Positions 43,034-52,385 of a DNA stretch of 64,000 nucleotides are shown piece after piece. Under the pieces are notes generated by a model. It was not told where the DNA came from. It did no database searches and saw only the letters and a list, made by a program, of their open reading frames with translations. A program made the translations under genes and the position numbers. The DNA lies in assembly GCA_965242975.1 (NCBI GenBank), contig CBDETS010000007.1, forward strand, positions 4,526,001 through 4,590,000, given 5' to 3'. The DNA comes from JAPPHA01 sp965242975. GTDB taxonomy: Bacteria; Pseudomonadota; Alphaproteobacteria; Rhodobacterales; Rhodobacteraceae. Position 1 is the stretch's first letter. The number at the start of each line of letters is the position of its first letter.

Positions 43034-43936
43034 GTGAAACGTGCTTTCGCCCGCAGGTTCAAACATCTTGAGTTGCTGCCAATCTGGCTGCTGACCCCGG
43101 CAGCAATCGTGATGTCCGTGATTCTCATTTGGCCGATTGCACAGGGAATACTGCTCGGATTCTTCAACACGCGCATCCTGAACTACAATGCCGGGCGCTA
43201 CATAGGACTTGCAAACTACGAAGTCCTGCTATCCGATCCGTTTTTCTGGAATTCTCTCAAGGTGACCGTTTACTACGGTATTGCCTCGATGAGCTGCACA
43301 TACGTGCTGGGTCTGTCCTTTGCCCTGTTGTTGAACCGGTCACTACCGCTTCGCGGCATTATCCGAACGATATTCATCCTCCCCTGGGCGGTCCCGGAAG
43401 TCGTGGCGGTGCTGATATTCATATGGATGCTTGACGCCCAGTACGGGGTCATCAACTATTTCTTTGTCGAAGCGGGATTCCTTGATGCGCCGGCGGCCTG
43501 GCTGGCCCAGGCGGACCTTGCCATGCCGGCACTCGTGTTGATTACCAGTTGGCATCAGTTTCCGCTCGCGCTCCTGATCCTCCTGGCCGGCCTGCAGACC
43601 ATTCCGCGGGAAGAATACGAAGCCGCGATGGTCGACGGGGCGGGGGCTCTTTCCCGGTTCATCCATGTCACCCTTCCCGGACTGCGCTCGGTGAATGTCA
43701 TCCTGATTCTCATCCTGATCCTGAATTCGTTCCGCCGGGTGACCATGATCTACGCCATGACGGGCGGCGGTCCGGCACGGGCAACCGAAACGCTGTCGAT
43801 CCTGACGTACAACACGGCGTTCACCTACCAGAAGATCGGGTACGCTGCCGCGATCGGCACGGTTCTGCTGTTGATCCTGCTGGTGTTCAGCCTCGTGTAT
43901 TTCTTCACGATAATTCATGTGAGGAGGGACGCTTGA
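43034..43936 (+). CDS. ABC transporter permease (MalF type)
   Basis: A 300-residue permease with six TM helices, beginning with a cytoplasmic KRAFARRFKHLELLPIW. The EAA loop is YEAAMVDGAGALSRFIHVTLPGLR. The start is GTG at 43034 with a GGGGGAA ribosome site; the frame is open further upstream but without family sequence. Its TGA overlaps the next gene's TTG start. Confidence 0.92.
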   Translation: MKRAFARRFKHLELLPIWLLTPAAIVMSVILIWPIAQGILLGFFNTRILNYNAGRYIGLANYEVLLSDPFFWNSLKVTVYYGIASMSCTYVLGLSFALLLNRSLPLRGIIRTIFILPWAVPEVVAVLIFIWMLDAQYGVINYFFVEAGFLDAPAAWLAQADLAMPALVLITSWHQFPLALLILLAGLQTIPREEYEAAMVDGAGALSRFIHVTLPGLRSVNVILILILILNSFRRVTMIYAMTGGGPARATETLSILTYNTAFTYQKIGYAAAIGTVLLLILLVFSLVYFFTIIHVRRDA

Positions 43937-44769
43937 ATCCCCGCACCATCACAATGCTGATCAGTTCAGCACTGTTCGTGCTGACCCTGGTCTGTGCGGG
44001 CATTGTATTCTTTCCGTACTACTGGATGATCGTGTCTTCGCTCGAGGCCGCGAGCCTGTTCGAATGGCCACCGCGCCTGGTTCCGTCAAGTATCACGATG
44101 GAGGCCTACGTAAAGATTTTCACGGAACGGGACGTGTTCACCTGGTTCAAGAATACTGCCTTCGTTGCAAGCACGACCTCGATATTCTGCACGCTTGTCG
44201 CCATCAATGGTGGATATGCGTTGTCCAGGTTCAGGACGGGCAGCACGACCGCATTTTCGATCTTCATATTGTTTTCCCAACTTCTTCCGGCAACACTGAT
44301 TGTCGTTCCTCTCTACGTGATCTTTCGACAGACAGGTCTCTACAATTCGCTGATCGGCCTGGCCATTGCCGATGCGGCGTTCGTGCTTCCCCTGGCGACC
44401 TGGCTCATGAAGGGGTTCTTCGACCGCATCCCTGTCGAAGTCGAAGAGCAGGCGATGGTCGACGGTTGCACGCGCCTTGGCGCATTCTACAGGATCGTGC
44501 TTCCCCTGGCCTTGCCGGGCCTTGTTGTTGTTGTTGCCATGAGCTTCATCACGGGATGGGACGAGTTTTTCCTCGCGCGGACCTTGATCTCGTCGCAAAG
44601 CAACTGGGTCTTTTCCGTCGGCCTCACGTCGTTCGAAACCCAGTATTCCATCGCCTGGGACGAGATGATGGCTGCGGCCGTGGTTTTCGCCCTTCCAGCA
44701 GTATTTTTCTTCCTCTTCGTGCAAAGATACCTCGTCTCCGGGCTGACCAGCGGTGCGGTGAAAGGCTGA
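43933..44769 (+). CDS. ABC transporter permease (MalG type)
   Basis: A 278-residue permease with six TM helices, EAA loop EEQAMVDGCTRLGAFYRIVLPLALPG and a C-terminal YLVSGLTSGAVKG typical of MalG-like subunits. The start is TTG at 43933, overlapping the upstream stop (TTGA) and preceded by GAGGAGGGA at 43921-43929. The frame remains open far upstream inside the MalF-type gene, but that part is not this protein. Confidence 0.92.
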   Translation: MNPRTITMLISSALFVLTLVCAGIVFFPYYWMIVSSLEAASLFEWPPRLVPSSITMEAYVKIFTERDVFTWFKNTAFVASTTSIFCTLVAINGGYALSRFRTGSTTAFSIFILFSQLLPATLIVVPLYVIFRQTGLYNSLIGLAIADAAFVLPLATWLMKGFFDRIPVEVEEQAMVDGCTRLGAFYRIVLPLALPGLVVVVAMSFITGWDEFFLARTLISSQSNWVFSVGLTSFETQYSIAWDEMMAAAVVFALPAVFFFLFVQRYLVSGLTSGAVKG

Positions 44770-44772
44770 CCG

Positions 44773-46035
44773 ATGGCTGTACCTGACAGTCATGGTCCCC
44801 AAGTCCTGCATTGCGACAACGTGTGGATCGACCCGCCGGGGCGCTTCGAACCGAAGTCCGTCGAGATGGCCGGAGGCCGCATTGAAGCTGTTCGGGACCG
44901 GATGCCGGCCCCGGATGCCGGCCCTTCAAATGCGGGAATCGATCTCGGCGGCGCCTACCTGATGCCGGGCCTGATCAACACCCATGTCCACCTGGAGTTC
45001 TCGGCCAGTCCGGACCCGCTTCGGGACTTCAACGGCGAGCCGGTTTCAGAGCGGTTGTCGCGTGCCATCCGGAACGCGCGATCGATGCTCCGGAGCGGAG
45101 TGACGACCGTGCGGGATTGCGGCTCCAGCCTGGACCTGTTGAACCATGTTCGGGGCAATCGGAATCGCCATGTCCTGCCACGGCTCTTGCTTTCCGGCCC
45201 CCCGATCACGGTCCCGGGGGGTCATCTGGGCATGTTCGGAGGCGAGGTAAGGGGTCCGGAAGACGTGGCAGCGGTTGCGTCCCGGTCGATTTCCGCCGGG
45301 GCCAGATCGCTGAAACTGATGGGCAGCGGGGGCGTCATGACTCCCGGAACCCATCCGGAGAACGTTGCCTTTTCGCAGGACGTGTTTTGCCAGGTCGCCG
45401 ATGCCGCCCGCAGGCACAATGTCGCGAGCGTTGTTCACGTACTCGCCACGAAGAGCGTGAAACGCGCCGCCCTGGCCCGGTTCGACAGCCTCGAACACTG
45501 CGCGTTTTTCTGCCGGTCTGCCAGTGGGCGCCTCGAGCGGAAATACGACGCGACGGTTGCCGGAATCGTGGCCGATTGCGGCGTGGCGATCATGGCGAAC
45601 CTCTCGACCGCGACGCGCACGCATGGAACCCTCCTGCAGGAAGGAATGCGGGGAAACCTGGACTCTCGGCACGCACTGGACCAGCACGACGTCATGCTGG
45701 AGAATTTCCGGAAGCTCGTCGATCTGGGTATCCCGATCGTTTGCGGGACAGATGCAGGTGTACGGGACACGCCTTTCGAGGACACCTGGGTCGAACTGGA
45801 CCTGATGGCCCGATCCGGATTGTCGAACATCGAGGTAATCCGCTCCACTTCCATGAACGCCGCACGGGTCCTGAAGCTGCACGGCATGGTCGGAAGAATT
45901 GCCGCGGGATATTCGGCCGATTTCGTGGTGCTGAAGAGTTCGCCGCTTGCAGATATCTCGTCGTACCGTGACCCGCTGTACGTCTACAGCCGCGGGCATC
46001 GGACCACGTCGCCGTCGTCCATTGGAAAGGAATGA
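44773..46035 (+). CDS. Amidohydrolase family protein (imidazolonepropionase/prolidase-like)
   Basis: A 420-residue metal-dependent hydrolase. The N-terminal metal motif is H71-V-H73 in LINTHVHLEF, then the Lys candidate in SLKLMGSGG, His in SVVHVLATKS and SLEHCAFF, and the Asp in VCGTDAG; the small N/C-terminal beta domain ends in GYSADFVVLKSSPL. This is the subtype III-like set of imidazolonepropionase and carboxypeptidase-like amidohydrolases. It starts 3 bp after the permease stop, so the enzyme should act on the imported compound in the cytoplasm. Cleavage of a cyclic or linear amide is likely; the substrate is unknown. Confidence 0.88.
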   Translation: MAVPDSHGPQVLHCDNVWIDPPGRFEPKSVEMAGGRIEAVRDRMPAPDAGPSNAGIDLGGAYLMPGLINTHVHLEFSASPDPLRDFNGEPVSERLSRAIRNARSMLRSGVTTVRDCGSSLDLLNHVRGNRNRHVLPRLLLSGPPITVPGGHLGMFGGEVRGPEDVAAVASRSISAGARSLKLMGSGGVMTPGTHPENVAFSQDVFCQVADAARRHNVASVVHVLATKSVKRAALARFDSLEHCAFFCRSASGRLERKYDATVAGIVADCGVAIMANLSTATRTHGTLLQEGMRGNLDSRHALDQHDVMLENFRKLVDLGIPIVCGTDAGVRDTPFEDTWVELDLMARSGLSNIEVIRSTSMNAARVLKLHGMVGRIAAGYSADFVVLKSSPLADISSYRDPLYVYSRGHRTTSPSSIGKE

Positions 46036-46038
46036 GTT

Positions 46039-47301
46039 TTGCTGAGCAGCTTGGAATGTCTGGATTGCGGAGACGTCATGTCATTGGCAGAGCACTACAA
46101 TTGTCCGGAGTGCGCTGGAGAACTGAGGCTGCGGTATGAATACGCAGCAATCCGTCGCCGTGGTGAATTCGCACGAAACTGGCGGACACCGGCAGACATT
46201 TTCACTCGATTCGGAGAACTGTTGCCGCTTCCTGGTGCCTCACCGGCAATAACCCTTGGAGAAGGGAATACACCTCTGATCCGGGCCAGGAATCTGGAGA
46301 GCACGTTGGGATGCAGTGAGCTCCACTTCAAGCTGGAATGCTGCAATCCAACCGGCTCTTTCAAGGACCGACAAGTGAGTGTCGGCATCTCCGCAGCCAT
46401 TCGGTTCGGCCGCGGGAGATTCGCCGTAACTTCGTCCGGCAACGTCGGGAATTCCCTGGCGGCGTATGCGGCGCGATCAGGAACCAGTGCGCACGTCTGG
46501 GTCTCCCAGAATACGCCGACGTCGAAGCGGCAGCAGATCGACGTATATGGATGCCAGGTCTTCGAAATCGAGACCGGGCCCGAGTACGATACCGAGGATG
46601 CGTTCGACAACCCGTACGAAGTTGCGGTTCGCGCACTTCCGAGGTTCTGTCGGCGGAATCGACTGGTTCCCATGACGACCGCACGGTCCGTCAATCCATT
46701 CATGGTCGAAGGCGCCAAAACGATTGCCTACGAGCTCTGCGCGGATCTGGGATACTGTCCCGACGTCGTGGCCGCACCGGTTGGTGGTGGCGGTCTGGTG
46801 GGTGGTCTGTCCGAAGGTTTCCGCGACCTTCGGGAAATCGGATTGACAGACCGGGTGCCGAGGATCGTGGCCGGACAGCCGCTGGAGTACTTCGCAGGTA
46901 TCGACCAGGCTGACGATCCCGACTGCACGGGTGCCCGACCCTTGGACGCAAACTGGGCCAATGCGGCGATAACGAACTCCGGCGGGCAACTACACCGTGT
47001 GACCAGGAGCGAGATCCTCGCGGCACAGGCTGACCTTGCAGGAAAGGAAGGAATTTTTGCAGAGCCGCGAGGAGCCTACGCGCTGGCTGCATTTTCTACC
47101 GAAGCCGGAACGGGCCGTATCGGCAAGGACGACGTCGTGGTCGTCATTGTGTCCGGGACTGGCCTCAAGGACATGGCGGCTGCGGCCGAGTTTACGACCC
47201 GGTACAACCTCGTTTCATCGTCGACGGTGCCGTCGATCTGGGAATCGAAACTTGACGTTGAACCTGAAACTCCAAAGTCGCTTCACTCTGAAGGAAGATG
47301 A
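46039..47301 (+). CDS. Threonine synthase-like PLP-dependent enzyme
   Basis: A 420-residue fold-type II PLP enzyme. The N-terminus has a four-Cys zinc-ribbon-like pattern (C7, C10, C22, C25), then LGEGNTPLIRARNLE and the PLP lysine K109 in NPTGSFKDRQ. The phosphate-binding loop is APVGGGGLVGGL and the product/PLP pocket SSGNVGNSLAAY. Threonine synthases convert O-phosphohomoserine to threonine, but related members are ammonia-lyases or beta-replacing enzymes. In a dedicated import/hydrolysis operon a catabolic lyase role is more likely than biosynthesis. The start is TTG at 46039 with GGAAAGG upstream. Confidence 0.87.
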   Translation: MLSSLECLDCGDVMSLAEHYNCPECAGELRLRYEYAAIRRRGEFARNWRTPADIFTRFGELLPLPGASPAITLGEGNTPLIRARNLESTLGCSELHFKLECCNPTGSFKDRQVSVGISAAIRFGRGRFAVTSSGNVGNSLAAYAARSGTSAHVWVSQNTPTSKRQQIDVYGCQVFEIETGPEYDTEDAFDNPYEVAVRALPRFCRRNRLVPMTTARSVNPFMVEGAKTIAYELCADLGYCPDVVAAPVGGGGLVGGLSEGFRDLREIGLTDRVPRIVAGQPLEYFAGIDQADDPDCTGARPLDANWANAAITNSGGQLHRVTRSEILAAQADLAGKEGIFAEPRGAYALAAFSTEAGTGRIGKDDVVVVIVSGTGLKDMAAAAEFTTRYNLVSSSTVPSIWESKLDVEPETPKSLHSEGR

Positions 47302-47304
47302 CGG

Positions 47305-48384
47305 ATGGCGCACGTTGAATTTGTCGAAGTGGCCAAGTCGTTCGGGCAGGTAGAAGCCGTCACCGACATCAACATTGCAATTGACGACGGCGAATTCGCA
47401 GTGCTCGTTGGTCCTTCGGGATGCGGAAAATCCACCCTGCTGCGGATACTCGCAGGGCTCGAGAGGGCAACAGGCGGATCCATCAGGGTTGGTGGCAGGG
47501 TTGTCGACGATCTGCCTCCGAAGGATCGTGACGTTGCCATGGTTTTTCAGAACTATGCTCTCTATCCCCAGAAGACGGTAGCCGCGAACATGGGGTTCCC
47601 ACTGAAAATGCGTGGGGCAGGTCGGCTGGAAATTGAACGGAAAGTGCAGGAGACCGCGGGAATACTGGGATTGGAGAACCTCCTGAAGCGGTACCCGAAG
47701 CAGCTCTCGGGAGGGCAGCGGCAACGCGTGGCCATGGGCCGGGCGATCATCCGGAATCCAAGCGTGTTCCTTTTTGACGAACCGCTCTCGAACCTGGACG
47801 CAAAGCTCCGGGTCAGGATGCGGGCAGAAATCAAGGAGCTTCAGCAACGTTTGGGAACCACAACCGTTTACGTCACCCATGACCAGATCGAGGCGATTAC
47901 CATGTCAGACAAGATCGTCGTCATGCGTGCCGGCAGGGTCGAGCAGGTGGGCACCCCTCTCGACGTATTCGACTACCCCGCCAACAGGTTTGTCGCCGGT
48001 TTCATTGGATCGCCGGCGATGAACTTCCTGGAAGGTCAGGTCGTGTCGTCCGGTAGTGGATCGGAGTTCATTACCGAGAGCGGCCTGGCCTGCAGGTTAC
48101 CTGCGAACTGCGGTCGTCATCTCGACCGGTGCGTATCGATCGGAATCCGGCCGGAACACATCGACCTGGCCGAAGAGGGAACGAGCGATGCGTTCAACTT
48201 GCGCATATCGGTCGTGGAGCCGACGGGGGCGGACACGATGATCATCGCGCGCGTTGGCACCGATGAACTGTCCGCCATGGTCAAGGGGAGGCACCGATTC
48301 GCTCCCGGCGACTCCATTCGTCTCAAACCCTTGCCCGGGATGCTTCATTTTTTTGCAGAGGATGGTACTGCGATCCGGGTGTGA
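47305..48384 (+). CDS. ugpC: ABC transporter ATP-binding protein (UgpC/MalK type)
   Basis: A 359-residue MalK-type ATPase with Walker A GPSGCGKST, Q-loop VFQNYALYPQKTV, signature LSGGQRQRVAMGRA, Walker B VFLFDEPLSNLDAKL and H-loop YVTHDQ, then a TOBE domain ending in MLHFFAEDGTAIRV. It completes the importer of the 41.7-kb operon; the start lies 3 bp after the PLP-enzyme stop. Its last 40 bp overlap tail-to-tail with the metallohydrolase on the other strand. Confidence 0.94.
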   Translation: MAHVEFVEVAKSFGQVEAVTDINIAIDDGEFAVLVGPSGCGKSTLLRILAGLERATGGSIRVGGRVVDDLPPKDRDVAMVFQNYALYPQKTVAANMGFPLKMRGAGRLEIERKVQETAGILGLENLLKRYPKQLSGGQRQRVAMGRAIIRNPSVFLFDEPLSNLDAKLRVRMRAEIKELQQRLGTTTVYVTHDQIEAITMSDKIVVMRAGRVEQVGTPLDVFDYPANRFVAGFIGSPAMNFLEGQVVSSGSGSEFITESGLACRLPANCGRHLDRCVSIGIRPEHIDLAEEGTSDAFNLRISVVEPTGADTMIIARVGTDELSAMVKGRHRFAPGDSIRLKPLPGMLHFFAEDGTAIRV

Positions 48385-49568
48385 GTTGCGGTTGGCGGGC
48401 ATGCATCTGCCACGACATCGACGGCCTGTCGCTCCGAGCTTGCACGACCGCAACGGCTCGGTTCGACTCGAACGCAACGGTTTCCGAGAATCGTGAACCT
48501 TGGCTCAAAAGCCTTTCGTAGCGCAAGGCGGTTCCCGTTCCCGTCCATCACCTGCTTCTGGCACGCCGTGAGAGCAAAGAGCGTGAAATCGGCACGCGTG
48601 CCGGGTGTCAGGCCGCTCGCTCCCGCGAGTCCGAGAATTCGTCTCGGGTAAATCGAGACGGCGTTGATGCAGTCCTCGAAACCGAGGCCAGCGGCGTGGA
48701 GCTTGGACACCGTTGTCGCCAGGTCATAAACCGGCCCGTCGACATTGCGCGTGTGCAGGTCTGTCGAGATCGAGTACGGAAGGAGTCCGGCGGCGATGGA
48801 CCTGGCCGCCACATCGAAGTCATACGAGGCGGCACCGTGCCCCACATCCATGTGAATGCCGGCTTCGGCAAGCCGGCACGCGTGTTCGAAGACGTCCGCG
48901 TTCCGGGTGACGGAACCACCTCTCGTTCCGTTGAAACAATGGGTGACAATGTCGCCCGGCGACAGCAATGCGAAAATCTCGTCGAGACCGGGCGGCGGTT
49001 CTCCGATGTGTACCATCAGGGGCAGGCCCGCAGTTTCTGCGACGCGTTTTGCAATCCGGACCGGTGTGATCCCCCAATCGCCGACGACTCCGCCACTCGC
49101 GCGCACCTTCACCCCGCAGACAATGTCCCGGTTCGCTTCGATTGCGGCGAGTGTTCGTTCAGAATCGATGAATCGCGTGTCGATGAGCTCCGGGACCCGG
49201 TTGCTTGCGACAAGGCCGATCGAACCGATGTTAATGAACGCGCGGATCGTTTCCGGCCGGCGTTCAATGACGTATTTCCGGAGGCCATGAAACGTCGCCT
49301 CGCCAGCCGAGCCCGCATCGGCCATCGCGGTCACGCCGGTATTCAGCCCGGCGCGATCCGGTGGGACTGAAAAGTCGGTACCGCCGTACCAGACGTGAAC
49401 GTGCAGGTCCGTCCAACCGGGCGACATGAACAACCCGCATGCGTCCAGAACGTCGTCGCCGGACAATGGCAAATCACTGATTGTTCCCTCGTCGGAAATC
49501 GCGACACTGGACCGATCCTCCGCTTCATCGAAGCAAACGGGTTTGACGTTCTTCAACCACAGGCCCAT
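48345..49568 (-). CDS. Amidohydrolase/deacetylase family metallohydrolase
   Basis: A 407-residue dihydroorotase-like metal-dependent hydrolase. Motifs are the HxH in GWTDLHVHVWYGGTDF, the Lys-bearing VKVRASGGVVGDWG, H in PLMVHIGEPPP and VTHCFNGT, and Asp in ISTDLHTRN. The pattern matches the amidohydrolase/deacetylase group (COG3964) that cleaves N-acyl or cyclic amides of amino acids or sugars. The start at 49568 has AGGAGA upstream; the in-frame extension to 49604 is unlikely. The last 40 residues look poorly conserved and overlap the ATPase gene. It probably acts in the same pathway as the convergent importer operon. Confidence 0.87.
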   Translation of the reverse strand: MGLWLKNVKPVCFDEAEDRSSVAISDEGTISDLPLSGDDVLDACGLFMSPGWTDLHVHVWYGGTDFSVPPDRAGLNTGVTAMADAGSAGEATFHGLRKYVIERRPETIRAFINIGSIGLVASNRVPELIDTRFIDSERTLAAIEANRDIVCGVKVRASGGVVGDWGITPVRIAKRVAETAGLPLMVHIGEPPPGLDEIFALLSPGDIVTHCFNGTRGGSVTRNADVFEHACRLAEAGIHMDVGHGAASYDFDVAARSIAAGLLPYSISTDLHTRNVDGPVYDLATTVSKLHAAGLGFEDCINAVSIYPRRILGLAGASGLTPGTRADFTLFALTACQKQVMDGNGNRLALRKAFEPRFTILGNRCVRVEPSRCGRASSERQAVDVVADACPPTATHTRIAVPSSAKK

Positions 49569-50189
49569 GCTCAAGGTTCTCCTTGGAAGCCGGGAGATTT
49601 CCATTCATTCTTTGTTGCTATCGTATCCGATCAGGTCATGTAATGGCATATTTGGAACGCCCATTGGTCGAGAAGGTCGACCTGGGAGTCGACCCTAATT
49701 CCCACCAGCAAAAAAAGATCTTCAAAGGCAAGATCATGATGGTCAAAAGACCTTTCCTGATTTTGTTCTCCTTTCTTGAGAAATACCAAAACGTGATTGA
49801 ATCATGAAGATTTGACGAGTCCCTTGGAAGGGTCATGTTCATTCACGTAATCAAGGCTCTCGTCCAGATTCTGCGCGAATTGATTGTCGAGAACACCAAT
49901 ACGGGTCTCGCTGCCAGTAGATGCAGAGGTCAGAAAGGTGGCGGGCTTCGCGCAATGGACGTCAAGAAAGTCAACTTCGCCGAGCCATTGCTCCGTGATG
50001 CGGAGAACTATCCGTTCGTCAATGAGCAACGGTGCAGGCAGATCCGCAGGTCATTTCATGCCGGCCATTGCGGAAGACCGAAGGCTGTAATGAGCGTTTA
50101 GGTCAAGCACTAGCAGGCGAGACGGAAGCCATCCATTTCCGCAAGGTCGTCAAGCGCAATCTCGCCCAAGCGAAGCAACGAGCCTGAAG
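49569..50189. other. Intergenic region with a terminator-like hairpin
   Basis: About 0.62 kb between the metallohydrolase and the HAD gene. The part 49605-49850 is AT-rich. An 88-codon plus-strand ORF (49835-50101) and others have no family features. The only structure I see is the hairpin listed at 49711-49735. Confidence 0.4.
49711..49735 (-). terminator. Possible rho-independent terminator
   Basis: On the minus strand GATCTT-GCCTTTG-AAGATC forms a 6-bp stem followed directly by a run of seven T. It would end transcription coming from the HAD gene before the metallohydrolase gene. The stem is AT-rich and weak, so the call is tentative. Confidence 0.4.
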
Positions 50190-50924
50190 TCAATTCGATG
50201 CGGGAGCCTCCATGCGGTGTGATTCGGCCAGTTCGGCCATGCTGTTGAAACGGAAATCGAACCCGGGTTCTTCCGGCGGAGGCATGGTCGCGCCGAACCC
50301 CGGCTTCTCGTGTCGACGGTAGATCCAGCAGTTGGCGAGGCCAATCGATCGTGCGGGGACATGATCGTGAAACTGGCTCTCCGCGACATGAAGAATTTCG
50401 GACCTGGCGTAACCGGCGCGGTCGAGGGCCGAGAGCATGTAGTCGAAGTTTCTCCGGTCCGGCTTGTAGGATCCAATGTCCTCTGCGGTGAAGACGAAGT
50501 CGAACTCGACGCCAAGCCTCGCCCTGCTGACTTCGAAACTCGCGTTGTCGGTATTGGTCAGAACTGCCAATCGATAATGTTGCTTCAGGTAAGCCAATGC
50601 ATCGGGGCTGTCGTGAAAGGCGGGCCAGTTTCCGACCGCCATTCCGTAAGCCGCGCACTCTTCCCACGTTACGCCGATCCCCCACTCCTCTGCGAGGCGG
50701 CGGTACACGACCGCGAGTAGGTCGCGATACAAACGGGTCGGCGTCCATTTCTGTGCATGTGACTCATGGTAGGCGTGTGTTTCCAGAATTTCGTCTGTTG
50801 ACAGGGATCGGCCGACCTTGTTCGTGAGTGGTTCGAGGGCTTTGATCATTCCGGATTCCCAGTCGATCAGCGTGCCATAGACGTCGAAAGTCAGAATCCT
50901 GAAGTCGTTGATCCCTGATCGCAT
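50190..50924 (-). CDS. HAD superfamily hydrolase, haloacid dehalogenase type II-like
   Basis: A 244-residue HAD hydrolase. Motif I is LTFDVYGTLIDWE with the nucleophile Asp, motif II VLTNTDN, motif III lysine SYKPDRRNF and motif IV region LHVAESQFHDHVPARSIGL. It has the class I cap of L-2-haloacid dehalogenases, but the HDHVPA segment belongs to a related subgroup without proven dehalogenase activity. The start at 50924 (MRSGINDFRILTFD) fits; an ATG at 50966 would add an unrelated 14 residues. Confidence 0.85.
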   Translation of the reverse strand: MRSGINDFRILTFDVYGTLIDWESGMIKALEPLTNKVGRSLSTDEILETHAYHESHAQKWTPTRLYRDLLAVVYRRLAEEWGIGVTWEECAAYGMAVGNWPAFHDSPDALAYLKQHYRLAVLTNTDNASFEVSRARLGVEFDFVFTAEDIGSYKPDRRNFDYMLSALDRAGYARSEILHVAESQFHDHVPARSIGLANCWIYRRHEKPGFGATMPPPEEPGFDFRFNSMAELAESHRMEAPASN

Positions 50925-51656
50925 GCGAATCTCCGCTGAATCTGCTGCAACATGCCCGGTGACCACGGCTTATTCGCTTCATCAGTTGTGATCAATCCGC
51001 CGACACTCGAGTTGACACAGGACCGCGAGCGTCCGCTTGCCTCGTTGCCGGGGCAGGGCACTGGCGGGCGACGAATCTCACGAAACGTTAACGAGCACGG
51101 ACCCCGACAGAACGTGAAGAATTGTCATGGTTGTTGGCGCTTGGACAAGACGCTGCTCCAACGTGCCGAAGGTCACATGTCGTGACACGTCGGTAGATAC
51201 AGGACTGGTTCGAACAGCGGATTTGCACCGCTCGCGAACCACTGTATTGGAAAACGAAGCCGCACGTGACACGCGGTACGTGTTTTCGGCAAAATTGACG
51301 CGTACATCTCGAATCCAACGAGGTCCCGTATCGCCGATAGCCGCCGCGACGCATTGCCTCGATGGAGGCGCCGTCCCTTGTTTTGACGGTGCACGCCATC
51401 GAGGTCAGTTGCAGAAAATCCCTTCTCCGAGTTCGGCGCCTGTTGCCAGCCGAAGGCGCGGCAAAACAGCTAATCCGCGAGATTCCCCGTCGGGTAGTTT
51501 TCGTTCCGGGCGACGCCGCAACGACGGAGACCTTTCATGACACCTGCATACATACCCAGGTGCCCGTGGAGGTCGACTTCGACGGGTCATTCGCGGCACC
51601 GTCACCTCCCGCATGGCTCCGTTTACCCTTCACCCGGTAATCGGACGGACTCTTTC
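50925..51656. other. Intergenic region, no gene recognised
   Basis: About 0.73 kb between the divergent-facing 5' side of the HAD gene and the NYN stop. ORFs of 70-140 codons overlap each other on both strands with no family features. Confidence 0.4.
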
Positions 51657-52280
51657 TCACCACTTGGCAGGTTTCCTGATCGTCGTGCCCGGAATCAGTT
51701 TCGGCAACTGGGAGTCCCGAAGCGCGCCGGTCCGGACCCGGCAATTGAAGTCCGCATGCCTCCGCAGTTGTTGCGACGTCCTTCCGGTGCCTGGTGTAAC
51801 AAGTCCGATCCGCTTGCCGTGGTGCAGCCGGACGAGCCGCATCGCTTCGGCAATGTCGCTGTCGTTGCTCACCACCACTCCGCAATCGTAGGCGTCGAGC
51901 CAGCCATCATTGAGCAGGTGCACTGCGAGATTGACGTCGGAACCCTTTTCTTCCGTTCGGATCACGGTCGCGGTGCGGACGTTCCCGACCGGCTGCGCGA
52001 GCGGCGCTCTCACCGGGTGGCTCAGGAAATGCCCGTAATACACATCCACTTCGGGCTGGAAATGGCGGAGCGCCCGCAGGTAGACATCCTGGCGCTGCGG
52101 TTTGGACTGGTCAGCAGGTGTGCCTGACACCCGGGCCGTGAAATACTTGACCTTAAGGATGTCGTGGTGAGACTGCAGCACCCTTGAGAACAGGGCAGGC
52201 AGATCCAACCATTTCAACGGCGTGCCCTTGAGAGCCCCGTAGTAGAGATTGAAACCGTCCACATAGACGAAGGTTCGCAT
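51657..52280 (-). CDS. NYN domain protein (PIN-like RNase, LabA/DUF88)
   Basis: A 207-residue NYN-domain protein. The conserved acidic residues of the PIN-like metal site are visible in TFVYVDGFNLYYGAL, EKGSDVNLAVHLL and GVVVSNDSDIAEAMRLV. These domains are predicted single-strand RNA nucleases; some act in defence or RNA turnover. The ATG at 52280 begins the domain at once; the frame is open for another 188 codons upstream, but that sequence covers the promoter and a terminator-like hairpin and is not protein-like. It is monocistronic. Confidence 0.86.
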   Translation of the reverse strand: MRTFVYVDGFNLYYGALKGTPLKWLDLPALFSRVLQSHHDILKVKYFTARVSGTPADQSKPQRQDVYLRALRHFQPEVDVYYGHFLSHPVRAPLAQPVGNVRTATVIRTEEKGSDVNLAVHLLNDGWLDAYDCGVVVSNDSDIAEAMRLVRLHHGKRIGLVTPGTGRTSQQLRRHADFNCRVRTGALRDSQLPKLIPGTTIRKPAKW

Positions 52281-52300
52281 AGCCGGCCGCTGAAAAAGCA

Positions 52301-52320
52301 AGGGCCTCCGAAAAGGCCCT
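52301..52320 (-). terminator. Terminator-like hairpin in the NYN 5' leader
   Basis: On the minus strand AGGGCCT-TTTCGG-AGGCCCT is a perfect 7-bp GC-rich stem, followed by TGCTTTTT (T-run at 52293-52297). The NYN ATG is only 12 bp further. Since a promoter is predicted upstream (52358-52385), the hairpin could attenuate NYN transcription; or it could stop read-through from outside. Confidence 0.65.
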
Positions 52321-52357
52321 GCGCCCCACGGTCGAAACCGCAAGGGGTGTTGCACCC

Positions 52358-52385
52358 AACCTATGCACTGCAGGCGAAATGTCAA
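52358..52385 (-). promoter_or_regulatory. Predicted promoter of the NYN gene
   Basis: On the minus strand TTGACA (52385-52380) and TAGGTT (52363-52358) are separated by 16 bp. The start point would give a leader of about 70 nt with a small GGGTG/CACCC hairpin (52345-52357) and the terminator-like hairpin at 52301-52320. Confidence 0.5.

Noticed and set aside
41861..43066. 401-codon minus-strand ORF opposite the binding-protein gene
   Set aside because: Shadow of the solute-binding protein; composition is Arg/His/Val-rich without motifs.
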